From Perca fluviatilis (lineage: Eukaryota > Chordata > Actinopteri > Perciformes > Percidae): a stretch of DNA of 64,000 bases. Below are positions 50,332 through 61,389 of the stretch, piece after piece. The notes under the pieces are model-generated. The model searched no databases, had not been told where the DNA came from, and was given only the letters and a program-made list of their open reading frames with translations. Both the position numbers and the translations under genes were made by a program. How positions within the stretch are numbered: the first letter of the stretch is position 1; each line of letters starts with the position of its first letter. The stretch spans positions 30,876,215-30,940,214 of the forward strand of contig NC_053127.1 in the NCBI RefSeq assembly GCF_010015445.1, written 5' to 3'.

Positions 50332-51734
50332 AGAAAGCAAAGGGTACACTCTTCGTTTCTCTCACCATGACTCTAGATTCGGCACTCGCTGCGAAGCTAA
50401 TCGCCGGCACTCTCTCACTTTCTCCCTCGCTCTATCACACACTCCCCACACACACACACACACATGCCGGCTCGACGCACACACTAACGTAGTACAAACA
50501 TCAGGTCACTTACGTAGGCTACGGTGAAAGCTCTGTGTGGCGCCTCCGCAGAACCATAAATCAAGCTTAAAAGCCTTATAATGGTAGAGAAAACGCTATA
50601 TTTAAAGGCTGAGTTATTGACCTGTAGTGGGTTTCTTGAAGTCTTCGACAAACAAGTTGTGATGTCACCGTCTTTGCAAAGCAAATTAATGAAGCTTTAA
50701 TCACATTGGTCTCCACCTTTTGTCCTCTCACATCTGATTTGAAGAAGGCATGTCTGACTCCCAATTATCATCTGTGTCTGTACCCCGGCCTTCCTGCAGC
50801 GCCGCTCACTGCATCTGCCAGACTAATATCACCTTTAATAAATCAGAGGTTGCTTTCAGAACTGGCAGGTGTTGCTTGGCTAATAATGTGCAGCCAGGCA
50901 GGAGGACAGGGTGGAACTTTAACAAGCAGAAGCTCGCGTCTTATGACCAATGATGGATGTAGTTTAGCACAGAGAAAACATCAACATTTCGGGAAATAAA
51001 GTCATTGGCTTCAACAGCAACTTTGTTTCCACTCCGTGCCCTTTTACTCCTGCGGGGAAATGCAATGAGCGCGTGGCACTAATGGAAACTCTATTTTTGG
51101 CTAAATCCACTGAAATATTAAGGATACTATTAATGCATGCATATATAAATTTCATGAAGGAGTGAACGATGGAAGCCTGGAAAGATGCGACAGTGACCGA
51201 GATAAAAGGCTAATAATAGACGCATATGGCAGATTTGGCTGACACTTAGTGGATTATTGTATTATTATTCAATGAGCACATAAATCTATCTCCACTGACA
51301 ACTTGGACACAGTGAGGTGCCTGAACCAGGGTACTTCTGGCAGTTGGCAAGGCGGTGAGGAGAGTAGTGAAGGCCTCTCCGGTAGATGGCAGGTTCGTGA
51401 GAGGGAAGTGGTCTAAAGCCAGCTGAGTGTGAGGCCAGCTGGAAGCCCCACAAGAGAGAGCTTTGTCGTAGGCTGAGCACAGGTGAACCTGGTTGAGTAA
51501 TATTTGGACAGCTTGCTCCACAAAGTTGCAAGGTGCTGGTTGTAAATGCAACAATTAGGGGTGGGTGTGTGTGTGTGATTCACGTACGTGTGATTTATTT
51601 TGCGACTATTTTTAAGATTGATTTTTTTCCCTATCAATATTTTATATTTATTGTTTTACCAATGATTCCCCTAAATATGTTCTGTTTATGTGGAAGCGCT
51701 GATCATCATATCTGTTTCTAGCAAAACGGACAGA

Positions 51735-51797
51735 AAAGAAGAACATAACATGGATTCTCTGCAGAAAATGCAGAGAATCCATGTTATGTTCTTCTTT
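51735..51797. repeat. perfect 29-bp stem, 5-nt loop hairpin
   Basis: AAAGAAGAACATAACATGGA continuing to CTCTGCA (51735-51763), loop GAAAA, then the exact complement at 51769-51797. It lies in the inferred gdpd5 intron 1. A GACT tetranucleotide run follows at about 51816-51840. Confidence 0.9.
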
Positions 51798-51934
51798 ACA
51801 AATGAAATAAATGTTAGACTGACTGACTGACTGACTGACTTTTGATCTGCATTCTTCTTAGAAAAATCTGTTTTTAGAAATGCCTCATGAGATATTGTCT
51901 CTAGAAGTGTATTATTCAACTTTTGTTTTTGTTA

Positions 51935-52068
51935 AAGAAGGAAAAGAAAATCGCAGTACTCAATACTATTGAATCGCAATACTTCTAGAATCGCAATACA
52001 AATCAAATCGGCGCCCATGCATCGTGAAATCATCAAATTGGGACTAAAGCGTATCGTCCCAGCCCTAG
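51935..52068. mobile_element. hAT right-end fragment
   Basis: AATCGCAATAC repeats, then GTATCGTCCCAGCCCTA, a typical hAT terminus. No matching left end nearby. Confidence 0.55.
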
Positions 52069-52289
52069 CGACAATGACAGACTCAAAGTTCTTGTCCAGA
52101 AAATGAGGAGAGACTATACTGTACACAGCATGAAACGGAAGCTAAAAGACACAGTATAAAATGCATCAAAAATGAACAGCACACTACACCCAGGAGTCCA
52201 GTCAACAGCACAGTCCCTGCTACTGTACACCACAAAAACAGCTGACACGGCTGACTCCCTACAACCCATATACTGTAGGACATTTCATA

Positions 52290-53460
52290 AACAACGTTGA
52301 ACTTGTACTACTACTAATGTGCATTTCCATCAGGTCAATGCAGGCTCATTCAAACTCGCGTTCATTGAGGTCAAAAGCTTCTGCGTCTGGTGTTCTCAGA
52401 ATTGCCTGTGTGTGGTTGCGCACAGTGGTTTCCCTGCAAATACCACCAGTTGTGTTGAAAGACATTCCTTCAAAGGCCACGGTAGTTTAGGCAGCACATA
52501 TTTTATTAGCAGATTCATCTTTTCTGTCAAATGTTGATGGAAGTCCTGCATCGGGAATACTTAGGAATAATACTAACTAAATATAATATAAATAAGAAGT
52601 TGGATTTGGTTCCTATTTTGTGTTGCAACAAGCATTGCCTTTGTTCTTTGCACAGCTCCGCTCCATCAAAAACTTGACTACTGACTAGCATGGCATTAAC
52701 GCTGATGTCAGACAGAGACTTGTAGGCCATCAATCAAATCAGCTGTATTCCCTTTAGTCCAGTTTACACCCACTGGGAAAGAAAGATAAAATATGGGAAG
52801 ACAAATCTTTAATGGTTGCATCCTTTCTTAATACATATTGTACCAGACATCATTTATGTGGAGTAATGTCCAGTTCACTCGGTAAAGAAGCTTGAAATCA
52901 CACAGGAATAGAGGACTGAAGCATCTCAATCCTGACTGGGCCTAGTTTACCTCATGATGACCACAGCTCTTCTACGGTAGCACCATGGTAGAGAGCCACA
53001 ATGAGACAATAGGCTAACCTGGCTGGAATAAGGCCCATGTGATTTCAGCTCCAGTTGGCTCTTGTTTGACGATGGAGTCAGGATGTGAATGCTGGGAATC
53101 TGCCAACTCCTCTGAATTTAGGAGAAGGCTTCCTCAGGCCTGGGAGTTCCCATATAATAACCAGTCAACAGTGAAAGGATTCAAATCTGCATGGTGGACG
53201 CATGACAATTTCCCCCTTTTGAAGATTGTTGTATAGATTTGGCAGTGGATCCTAAACAAACTTTCACACTTATCCCCTGGGAACACCTGAATAGGAAACA
53301 CAACTTAAGTACTGTACAGCACGCCACACACAATACCCAACACAATTGTATTGTATTTTCCTGCAACTATGGAGTACATATACAGTTAGACAGATAGCAT
53401 GCAGTTGCTTTCAATTATGTTATTCTTTTAAAGGTTTTTAAGTAATTAGAGCAGTTTCTG
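52290..53460. other. gdpd5: gdpd5 intron 1, no feature seen
   Basis: Noncoding. Short ORFs lack any recognisable family or splice context. Confidence 0.4.
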
Positions 53461-53477
53461 TCAGACAGTAAAAAGAC

Positions 53478-53800
53478 CCTGACACACCAGGGAGACGGTC
53501 GGCTGTCAGCCAAAGTTGGGCCGATGGTAAACGTCCATCGCTTTAATTTTTGCAGTGTTTTTGTTTTGTTGAATCGGCGTCAGAGCTGTCGGTCAGAGGA
53601 ATCACTCTGATTGTTCAGATTAAGCGAATCAGTGCACGAGAAGAAAAACGGAAGTGACGGAAGCAAGCAAACGACTTAAGTCAACACACAGAAGGCACAC
53701 ACAGAGGACTCTTTTCATTTTGCATCATTACGTTCATCTGTTCTGATCAATCCAATACATGACAGGGCTGTCAAAATTGTTCATAAATGACGTCTGAATA
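53478..53800. mobile_element. nonautonomous DNA element, copy 2
   Basis: Second copy of the element at 16686-17030 (CTGACACACCAGGGAGA ... TGATCAATCCAATACATGA). Confidence 0.55.
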
Positions 53801-54199
53801 TTCCTTTGAATTTTGGTATGACATGGAAACTGAGTGTTAGCGGTAAAAAAGACGCAGCCAGACAAATTTAGCATGTTGGTATTTCTCTGCTCAGCGATAA
53901 GGACAAAGGAGCAGTTTGTTTTGTTAAGGACCGTTGACAAGGTTACATGCTCTTATCTACCGCCACAGTATCTGGCTGAGACATTGCTGTTCATTGCCGC
54001 CTTTTCTGTTCAGTTGGAGATAGTGTTTTTTCTGTCTAGAAAAACCTCATCTTCATGGTCCAGTCCAGGAAATTAACCATGGTCATGGCAGGAGTTACAG
54101 TGGGGCCCACAGAGCCATATGGCTCTGTTTTCTTAAGTGGTGTGAGGATCATGGGTGGGCTTGTGAAATGTCCCCACTAGGCAACCATCTGCAGTAATA

Positions 54200-55827
54200 C
54201 AGTGCCTTGCGAAAGTATTCGGCCCCCTTGAACTTTTCGACCTTTTGCCACATTTCAGGCCTCAAACATAAAGAAATAAAACTGTAATTTTTTGTGAAGA
54301 ATCAACAACAAGTGGGACACAATCATGAAGTGGAACGAAATTTCTTTGATATTTCAACCTTTTAAACAAATAAAAAACTGAAATATTGGGCGTGCAAAAT
54401 TATTCAGCCCCCTTAAGTTAATACTTTGTAGCGCCACCTTTTGCTGCGATTACAGCTGTAAGTCGCTTGGGGTATGTCTCTATCAGTTTTGCACATCGAG
54501 AGACTGACATTTTTGCCCATTCCTCCTTGCAAAACAGCTCAAGCTCAGTGAGGTTGGATGGAGAGCGTTTGTGAACAGCAGTTTTCAGTTCTTTCCACAG
54601 ATTCTCGATTGGATTCAGGTCTGGACTTTGACTTGGCCATTCTAACACCTGGATATGTTTATTTGTGAACCATTCCATTGTAGATTTTGCTTTATGTTTT
54701 GGATCATTGTCTTGTTGGAAGACTAATCTTCGTCCCAGTCTCAGGTCTTTTGCAGACTCCATCAGGTTTTCTTCCAGAATGGTCCTGTATTTGGCTCCAT
54801 CCATCTTCCCATCAATTTTAACCATCTTCCCTGTCCCTGCTGAAGAAAAGCAGGCCCAAACCATGATGCTGCCACCACCATGTTTGACAGTGGGGATGGT
54901 GTGTTCAGGGTGATGAGCTGTGTTGCTTTTACGCCAAACATAACGTTTTGCATTGTTGCCAAAAAGTTCGATTTTGGTTTCATCTGACCACAGCACCTTC
55001 TTCCACATGTTTGGTGTGTCTCCCATGTGGCTTTTGGCAAACTTTAAACGACACTTTTAATGGATATCTTTAAGAAATGGCTTTCTTCTTGCCACTCTTC
55101 CATAAAGGCCAGATTTGTGCAGTATACAACTGATTGTTGTCCTATGGACAGAGTCTCCCACCTCAGCTGTAGATCTCTGCAGTTCATCCAGAGTGATCAT
55201 GGGCCTCTTGGCTGCATCTCTGATCAGTCTTCTCCTTGTATGAGCTGAAAGTTTAGAGGGATGGCCGGGTCTTCGTAGATTTGCAGTGGTCTGACACTCC
55301 TTCCATTTCAATATTATCGCTTGCACAGTGCTCCTTGGGATGTTTAAAACTTGGGAAATCTTTTTGTATCCAAATCCGGCTTTAAACTTCTCCACAACAG
55401 TATCTCGGACCTGCCTGGTGTGTTCCTTGTTCTTCATGATGCTCTCTGCGCTTTACACGGACCTCTGAGACTATCACAGAACAGATGCATTTATACGGAG
55501 ACTTGATTACACACAGCTGGATTCTATTTATCATCATTAGTCATTTAGGTCAACATTGGATCATTCAGAGATCCTCACTGAACTTCTGGAGAGAGTTTGC
55601 TGCACTGAAAGTAAAGGGGCTGAATAATTTTGCACCCCACTTTTTCAGTTTTTTATTTGTTAAAAAAGTTTGAAATAGCCAATGAATTTCGTTCCACTTC
55701 ATAATTGGGACCCACTTGTTGTTGATTCTTCACAAAAAATTACAGTTTTATATCTTTATGTTTGAGGCCTGAAATGTGGCAAAAGGTCGAAACGTTCAAG
55801 GGGGCCGAATACTTTCGCAAGGCACTG
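54200..55827 (-). mobile_element. near-complete Tc1/mariner transposon
   Basis: 1628 bp flanked by TA target duplications (54198-54199, 55828-55829). The ends start CAGTGCCTTGCGAAAGTATT on both strands. The inverted repeats are about 210 bp long (54200-54414 and 55615-55827) with scattered mismatches. The transposase reads on the minus strand. The element sits in intron 1 of gdpd5, antisense to that gene. Confidence 0.95.
54418..55437 (-). pseudogene. Tc1 transposase broken by a single in-frame stop
   Basis: 340 codons from ATG 55437 to the stop at 54418, a normal length for a Tc1 transposase. The N-terminal helix-turn-helix (GYKKISQVLNIPRSTVQ) and a basic RRPGHPSK linker are intact. The catalytic triad is Asp152 (SDETK), Asp243 (QQDND) and Glu278 (NPIENLW), with 34 residues between the last two (DD34E). 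Codon 127 (55059-55057) is TAA, and the same frame continues without shift to the end. One substitution therefore accounts for the loss. No other obvious frameshift is seen. Confidence 0.92.
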
Positions 55828-55829
55828 TA

Positions 55830-57715
55830 TGTGCTGGACCAAAGCAGTAGTCTCACTGAATAAGGAGGCCTCATGTTTTTTGACACTGTGCTATCGTCGA
55901 TCTGACTATAACCTCAAGGGTGTATGTATGTAAAAATCCACCAACAGTGGATTCAAACTTGAAATGCGGCCGAAAATAAGGACATACGGCGGATTTTCCA
56001 GCGCTAACAGGGCAATGCTGGAAGTGGAAGGTCGAGGATATAGACTATCAGCCAGGTAACCCGACAATGAATGAAGTTCACTAAATTCAAACTAAAAAAG
56101 ACCAATATTCTACAGCCATGCTATCAGCTCTGAGGCTGTACTTGGGCACAGCAGTGCTTTGAGCTAAAAGCTAACAACTATCAGCATACTAACATGCTCA
56201 CAGTGACAATGCTTACATGCTGATGTTTAGGTTATATTTACCAGGTTCACCATCTTTGTTAAGTGTGTTAGCATGCTAACATTTGATAAACACAATGTAC
56301 AGCTGACGCTGATGGCTAATTGGACAATGCTAATATCTGTAGGAAATTGCATGGCAATCCATGCAATAGTTGTCAAGGTATTGAAAATAGAACCAAAAAT
56401 AGCATCCTCTTGGGACCATGAATTCCGGTACAATTTCTTTCAGCCATCCGACCATTATTCCCTATGCGTACTGTTGCCATTGCAAAGAACTGTGAACATT
56501 GTAGTGGGTTAACTTCCGCATAAACCTCCGTATAAACCGACTTGCGGCAAGTCATGGACTCACTGAGGTAGTACGAAGCATGGACAGGCGTCTTTTTTGC
56601 ACTATGTCCATTGCCTTGCTGCCAGAGAGGAATTGAGGATTGCTGGATTTAATTGCTTCAACAAGAGACAGACAAAAGGAAAAGGCCGGCTTATTGTGGA
56701 CGGTTGGGCAAGTTCTCAAACTAGGGAGGGTGACACACTTATCAGCCCCGCTGACGTGTGTTGTCACCATGACAACTAACAAAAAATGCCATTTTCTCTT
56801 GAACTGATGTCAAATGACCACGGCAACCATTTCAGTGTCTGTTCTACTTTCATTCTATTCCATAATACTGTGTCACCATGGACCAAAGAGGTAGAATCGC
56901 ATTGCCATCCATAGAGCCATGCACATAAAAAATGCAATGATCCTTTAAAAGTCAACATTATCTTAGGATCTGTCACTTACCCCGGTCACCAAGGTTGTTT
57001 TTTTTAAACAATATGGTCCTAATGGCCACATGCTTAGACTGGGAGCTTGTTCCCAGTATCCAACATTATTAGAAGAGATAATATAAATAACACATACACA
57101 AACTACAATTATGCTATTCCATACGCTACTCCATACAAAAATAATGCTAAAATTAGAGTAAAAATAGAGCAATAATGGTCCCTGAAAACAAGGCACAGCA
57201 GCATCTCTTCCAGAGAGCCACGGAAAATAATAGCTCCTGTGCCAAGACATTTTTACCTGCCACCAAGGCAACACGCTTCTCTCTGAGGCAGAAGTGAGTT
57301 TAAGGGGCAACACGCTGACTCCATCTTACTCTTTCCATTTCACTGATGCTCTTCTTGTTAAAGGATTGAGTCATACCCAGAGATAGATGCTGCCTACCTG
57401 CCGATGCCTATTTTCTACAGTCATAAATCCTTAGATTGGTAATCGTTTACTCAGTGACTGTACAGCATGTACCTTATTATTACCTCTGTCCCCAGACATG
57501 ACTCACTATTGAATAGTGTGTTGACTTCCTCCCCCATGTGTTGTAACTCCAAACAAGGCCCAGGACTGTCAAACATATTCATGGTGTTTTGTGAAAATAT
57601 ACCTCAGCAACATGACGTGTCATGGCATGTCTATGAAAAATGTAATTGTATGTACAAAGACAGAGCTAATTATCGGAGAGCTTGTTCTGTTTGGTGACAC
57701 TTTGATTTTCTTCAG
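55830..57715. other. gdpd5: gdpd5 intron 1 (3' part), no gene seen
   Basis: AT-rich sequence ending at the acceptor of the first coding exon. Short ORFs only. Confidence 0.5.
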
Positions 57716-57890
57716 GGTTCCCAGTCCTGTGTGGGATGTTAACAGACTGGTGGCGCGTTGAGGCTGAAGGAGCATGGTGAAACACCAACCCTTACAGGTC
57801 TACGAGAAACAGGTCTTTGTGTCCTTCGTCACTGGGATCTATGGTTGCCGCTGGAAACGCTACCAGCGTTCCCAAGAGGACAGCTCCAGG
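57716..57890 (+). CDS. gdpd5: gdpd5 (GDE2) first coding exon, partial gene
   Basis: The acceptor (TTTTCTTCAG|GG) is at 57715/57716, the ATG at 57774, and the donor AGG|GTAAGG follows 57890. The exon encodes 39 codons in phase 0, starting MVKHQPLQVYEKQ and containing TGIYGCRWKRYQRS, the conserved cytosolic N-tail of glycerophosphodiester phosphodiesterase domain protein 5. GDE2 is a six-pass membrane protein whose extracellular GDPD domain releases GPI-anchored proteins. Cys25, the residue known to form the peroxiredoxin-sensitive disulfide, is present. Two other N-terminal cysteines of the human protein (15 and 18) are phenylalanine here. The next exon (first membrane helix) is not found before 64,000, so the gene continues beyond the window. 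The a/b paralog is unresolved. Confidence 0.93.
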
Positions 57891-60290
57891 GTAAGGCTAA
57901 ACATTAAGTGATAATATGTGATGGTAATATATTTATATAAAATTCAAATGTGACTTGCTTGGTATGCTAATAAATACCTTTGTATTACTGTCACAACCTC
58001 ATTGTATTACTGTAGTACTATGATTGTATGTAGATGCAAGTTGTTGCAGATGGATGATCAAATCATAGATCTTTGATTAAAGCTGGTTACTGTCGATTTT
58101 TTATGTACTAGTGCAACTATTTTAGTACCATTAGAATAATTCTTTCAATACTTTTTTTACAAAACCCATTTCATTGAAGAAAAGAAGCCAAAGGTCTCAA
58201 ATATTAAACGTTTAAGCAGCCGTACGAGAACTTTGCTGTGTCCTGGGTGAAAGTTTGTTTGACCCATCCATCCTTCTCCCTAAGCAGACTTTGAGACAGG
58301 GCTGAAGAAAAATACATAAAAAAAAACAACAACAGCAGACACAGCATAGCGTACCAGCTGGTAGCATGCAGCTAGAGACAAAAGGTCATTTTAGCTTACC
58401 GGTAGCCTGCAGCTTGACTTTTCCAGACACCATGGCTACTGCTAGAGTCGGAGATGATGGAGAAACAACCAAACAGGGAAATCTGTTTTCCCTGAAGTGT
58501 GGCAACATTTTGCCTTCCCAGTGAGTGAGTTCAGGTTCAGGTTACTTTATTGGTACCCGTAGGTAAACTAGGTTTACAGTCTAAGAGGCACGACATCCTT
58601 AAAACTTTGTAGACCACCACATAACGTGCAACACATAAAACATTAAAACATGTAAAACAGACAGTATAACATGGATAAAAAACAGTACCACATTACTTGT
58701 AAACAAACAGCAAAGGTAAAGCATGTGGGCTCCATGGTGCCTTCATGTGCACCTTGTTAAACTAATAGTGCATTAAATTGCACTTCATAATCTCGGAACA
58801 AATTCAAACGAATTTAATTACAATTATTACAATACAAATTAAATGAATCGTGACCTTAAAAGCAAAAGTCAAATCTAATTGTAGATTTGCAGAATTTTGA
58901 TACTCCTAGTTCTTAAATGAAGCTTAAGCCATAGTATTTACAGTGCATCTTATAAATGCAAGTGCTGTTTTAGTTATAACCTGGCTTACAACTCAGACAT
59001 CAGCCTGTTGGAGAGTTGCAGCAAAAAGGATAAGAACAAAAACCTTGATTTGCTAAGAGAAAGTGTGTGTACATCTACTGTATTTATGCACATCCTGGTA
59101 ACCTGTGATAAAAGCTTACAGTCTGAACATTCTTATCTCTCTTTCCATGTATTCTTAGTTATGCAGGGTTCTCGTAAATGTATGTAAAGAAAGTAGATTC
59201 AGTAAAGTGTGTGTGGCCATCATTTTACTGTACATAGTGTGCAGCAGAGCAAAACAGAGGCTGATAATGAGACAACACAATCCAGCTGACACTGCAACCT
59301 GATCGCACCTCAGAAATAAATTAGCTATTTTGCATTTAGTGGTTCTGAAGCCCAGAAAATAGATTTGGCTCAGGCTTTGTGAAAGGCCAAACAAGACTAC
59401 ACAACAGTAACTGAAAAGTGCAACGTACATGCAGAACGTTGCACTTTCCCTTAGTTCATTCCTTAGCCACCATGCCTTGTATTGTACATTACAAAAAACA
59501 CACTGAAAATAAAAGCCTGTATATTAAGATAATATATATATTTTTTAACAAGAGTTCAAAAAGATGTTGGGAAGTGTCAAAGAGCATTTTTTTTCAAAAT
59601 CAAAACTAACTATTAATCCACTTAAACACTAAAAACTGATAATATCTCAGCCTAACCTTTGTTTATCTTTCCACAGTGTTCGTAAGGCATCTAATCAATG
59701 TGTAGCTTCATTCGTTTGAGCTTTTCTTAAGTAATTATTAAGGTATTTTAGAAATTAAATGATTTAGAATAGATTTGTTTTAATCAGAAAGGTTGTTTCT
59801 AAAACTAATCCATTAAAAGTTGATGTCAACCCATTTCTTTTTTTTTTTACTGAATTCCTAAGTGGCTTCTAGACCGAGCCCTAGTAACTGGGGAAAACGA
59901 TCCTTATAATAAAGCAAGTAACAGACACAGTGCAGTGTTTGGATGTATAAAGCAGAGCCAGACACCCAGCTGTGTTGGAAACCCACTGGGCAGCCACAGC
60001 TACTGCTGCTGGATGTCTTCTTTATCACAAAGAGCCAGTGGCTCTTCCGTAAATTAGTCCATTTACTGAATGTGTGAGGCGAGCACTGATGGTGGGTTGA
60101 CCAAGAGGAGAAAATACAAGCACACAGCTGCCTCTTTCCCCTCTCTGTCTCCATTTGCAAAGCTGAATGTAGTCAAACACACAGTGCAAGCACATAAGCA
60201 GATAGGTTAGCATTCATGCACTGAAATGCTGTCTGATTACACTGCAACACAGTGATGTTTTATTACTAGGAACAGTCCTTTATTAGTAAG
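57891..60290. other. gdpd5: gdpd5 intron 2, start
   Basis: Noncoding. A retroposon tail (GGTTCAGGTTACTTTATTGG) is at about 58,530-58,640. The next gdpd5 exon is not here. Confidence 0.5.
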
Positions 60291-60295
60291 AACTA

Positions 60296-60440
60296 GGGCT
60301 GGGCGACATCACAATATAAATCGACAAAACAATATAAAATCTATCATATATAGAGTATTTTTCTATATCATTTCTATCGCGATGTCAAAGATGTGTGTCA
60401 TTTGGACAAGGCTTTTACGTTCTGATCCTTGCAGGTTATG
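60296..60440. mobile_element. internally deleted hAT fragment
   Basis: Starts TAGGGCTGGGCGACATC, then jumps to about 52 bp (AAAGATGTGTGTCATTTGGA...) that also precede the MITE at 39124, covering the BED-exon start codon region. Confidence 0.6.
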
Positions 60441-60444
60441 TTAA

Positions 60445-61120
60445 AGAGCTCATATTATGCTTTTGGGCTTTTTCCCTTTCCTTTATTGTGTTATATATCT
60501 TTTTGTGCACGTTATAGGGTTACAAAGTGAAAAAGCCCAAAGTCCCCCCCAAAGGGACTTACCATCTCCAACAGAAAACACTGTTCACCAACTGCTCCAA
60601 ACAGCTCTATAGTAGTCCAGCCTTTACTTCAGAGACCAACATGGTCACTTTGGAACACACGTTATAATGCTCGCCTAGCTGCTAGATGGCACGCCCTCAT
60701 ACTCTGCTTCTGACTGGCTAGTAGTCCTTACCTAGGTACTGTCAGGGTACGCCCTCATACTCTGCTTCTGACTGGCTAGTAGTCCTTACCTAGGTACTGT
60801 CAGGGAACGCCTTCATACTCTGCTTCTGACTGGCAAGTAGTCCTTACCTAGGTACTGTCAGGGTACGCCCTCATACTCTGCTTCTGACTGGCTAGTAGTC
60901 CTTACCTAGGTACTGTCAGGGCACACCCTCATACTCTGCTTCTGACTGGCTAGTAGTCCTTACCTAGGTACTGTCAGGGCACACCCTCATACTCTGCTTC
61001 TGACTGGCAAGTAGTCCTTACCTAGGTACTGTCAGGGCACGCCCTCATACTCTGCTTCTTCGCTTCTGACTGGCTAGTAGTCCTTACCTAGCTACTGCAA
61101 ATGAGCATAATATGTGCACT
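60445..61120. mobile_element. TTAA MITE with seven 58-bp repeats
   Basis: TTAA borders (60441-60444, 61121-61124). Termini AGAGCTCATATTATGC / complement of AGTGCACATATTATGC. Internal 58-bp array at about 60,688-61,095. Confidence 0.85.
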
Positions 61121-61204
61121 TTAACTTGCACTAAAGTTAATAAAGTTAATAAAATTAGAAAATACTCAATGCTCAGTCGCTGTGAATTCTTAGGACAATG
61201 ACCT

Positions 61205-61385
61205 GCTCTAGTCACACATGGGCTCAAACGGACATTTCACATACTTTGTACTAGAGAGCTTGCAGGGTAAAGTCTGTTTAATGTCCGGTCCAACTGATTT
61301 GGATATTTGAGTTCTCACTTACAGCTTCTCCAGGTAATGTCTAGATAATGTCAGGTTTGCAGTGCATGTAAAGGGGCTAAAGTTA
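61205..61385. repeat. dispersed repeat, inverted copy of 95-260
   Basis: Contains AATGTCCGGTCCAACTGATT. Lies in gdpd5 intron 2. Confidence 0.55.
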
Positions 61386-61389
61386 GCAA

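Larger units (their letters stand above)
49497..50568. mobile_element. CG-rich DNA transposon, copy B, with two nested inserts
   Basis: Ends AAGCTTGATTTA on both strands. The interior matches copy A (45593-46297) in inverted orientation. Interrupted by elements at 49695-50162 and 50227-50331. Confidence 0.7.

Noticed and set aside
60688..61095. possible segmental duplication with 37.3-37.9 kb
   Set aside because: The similarity is confined to the MITE and a 52-bp hAT flank shared with 39.1 kb; right flanks are unrelated.
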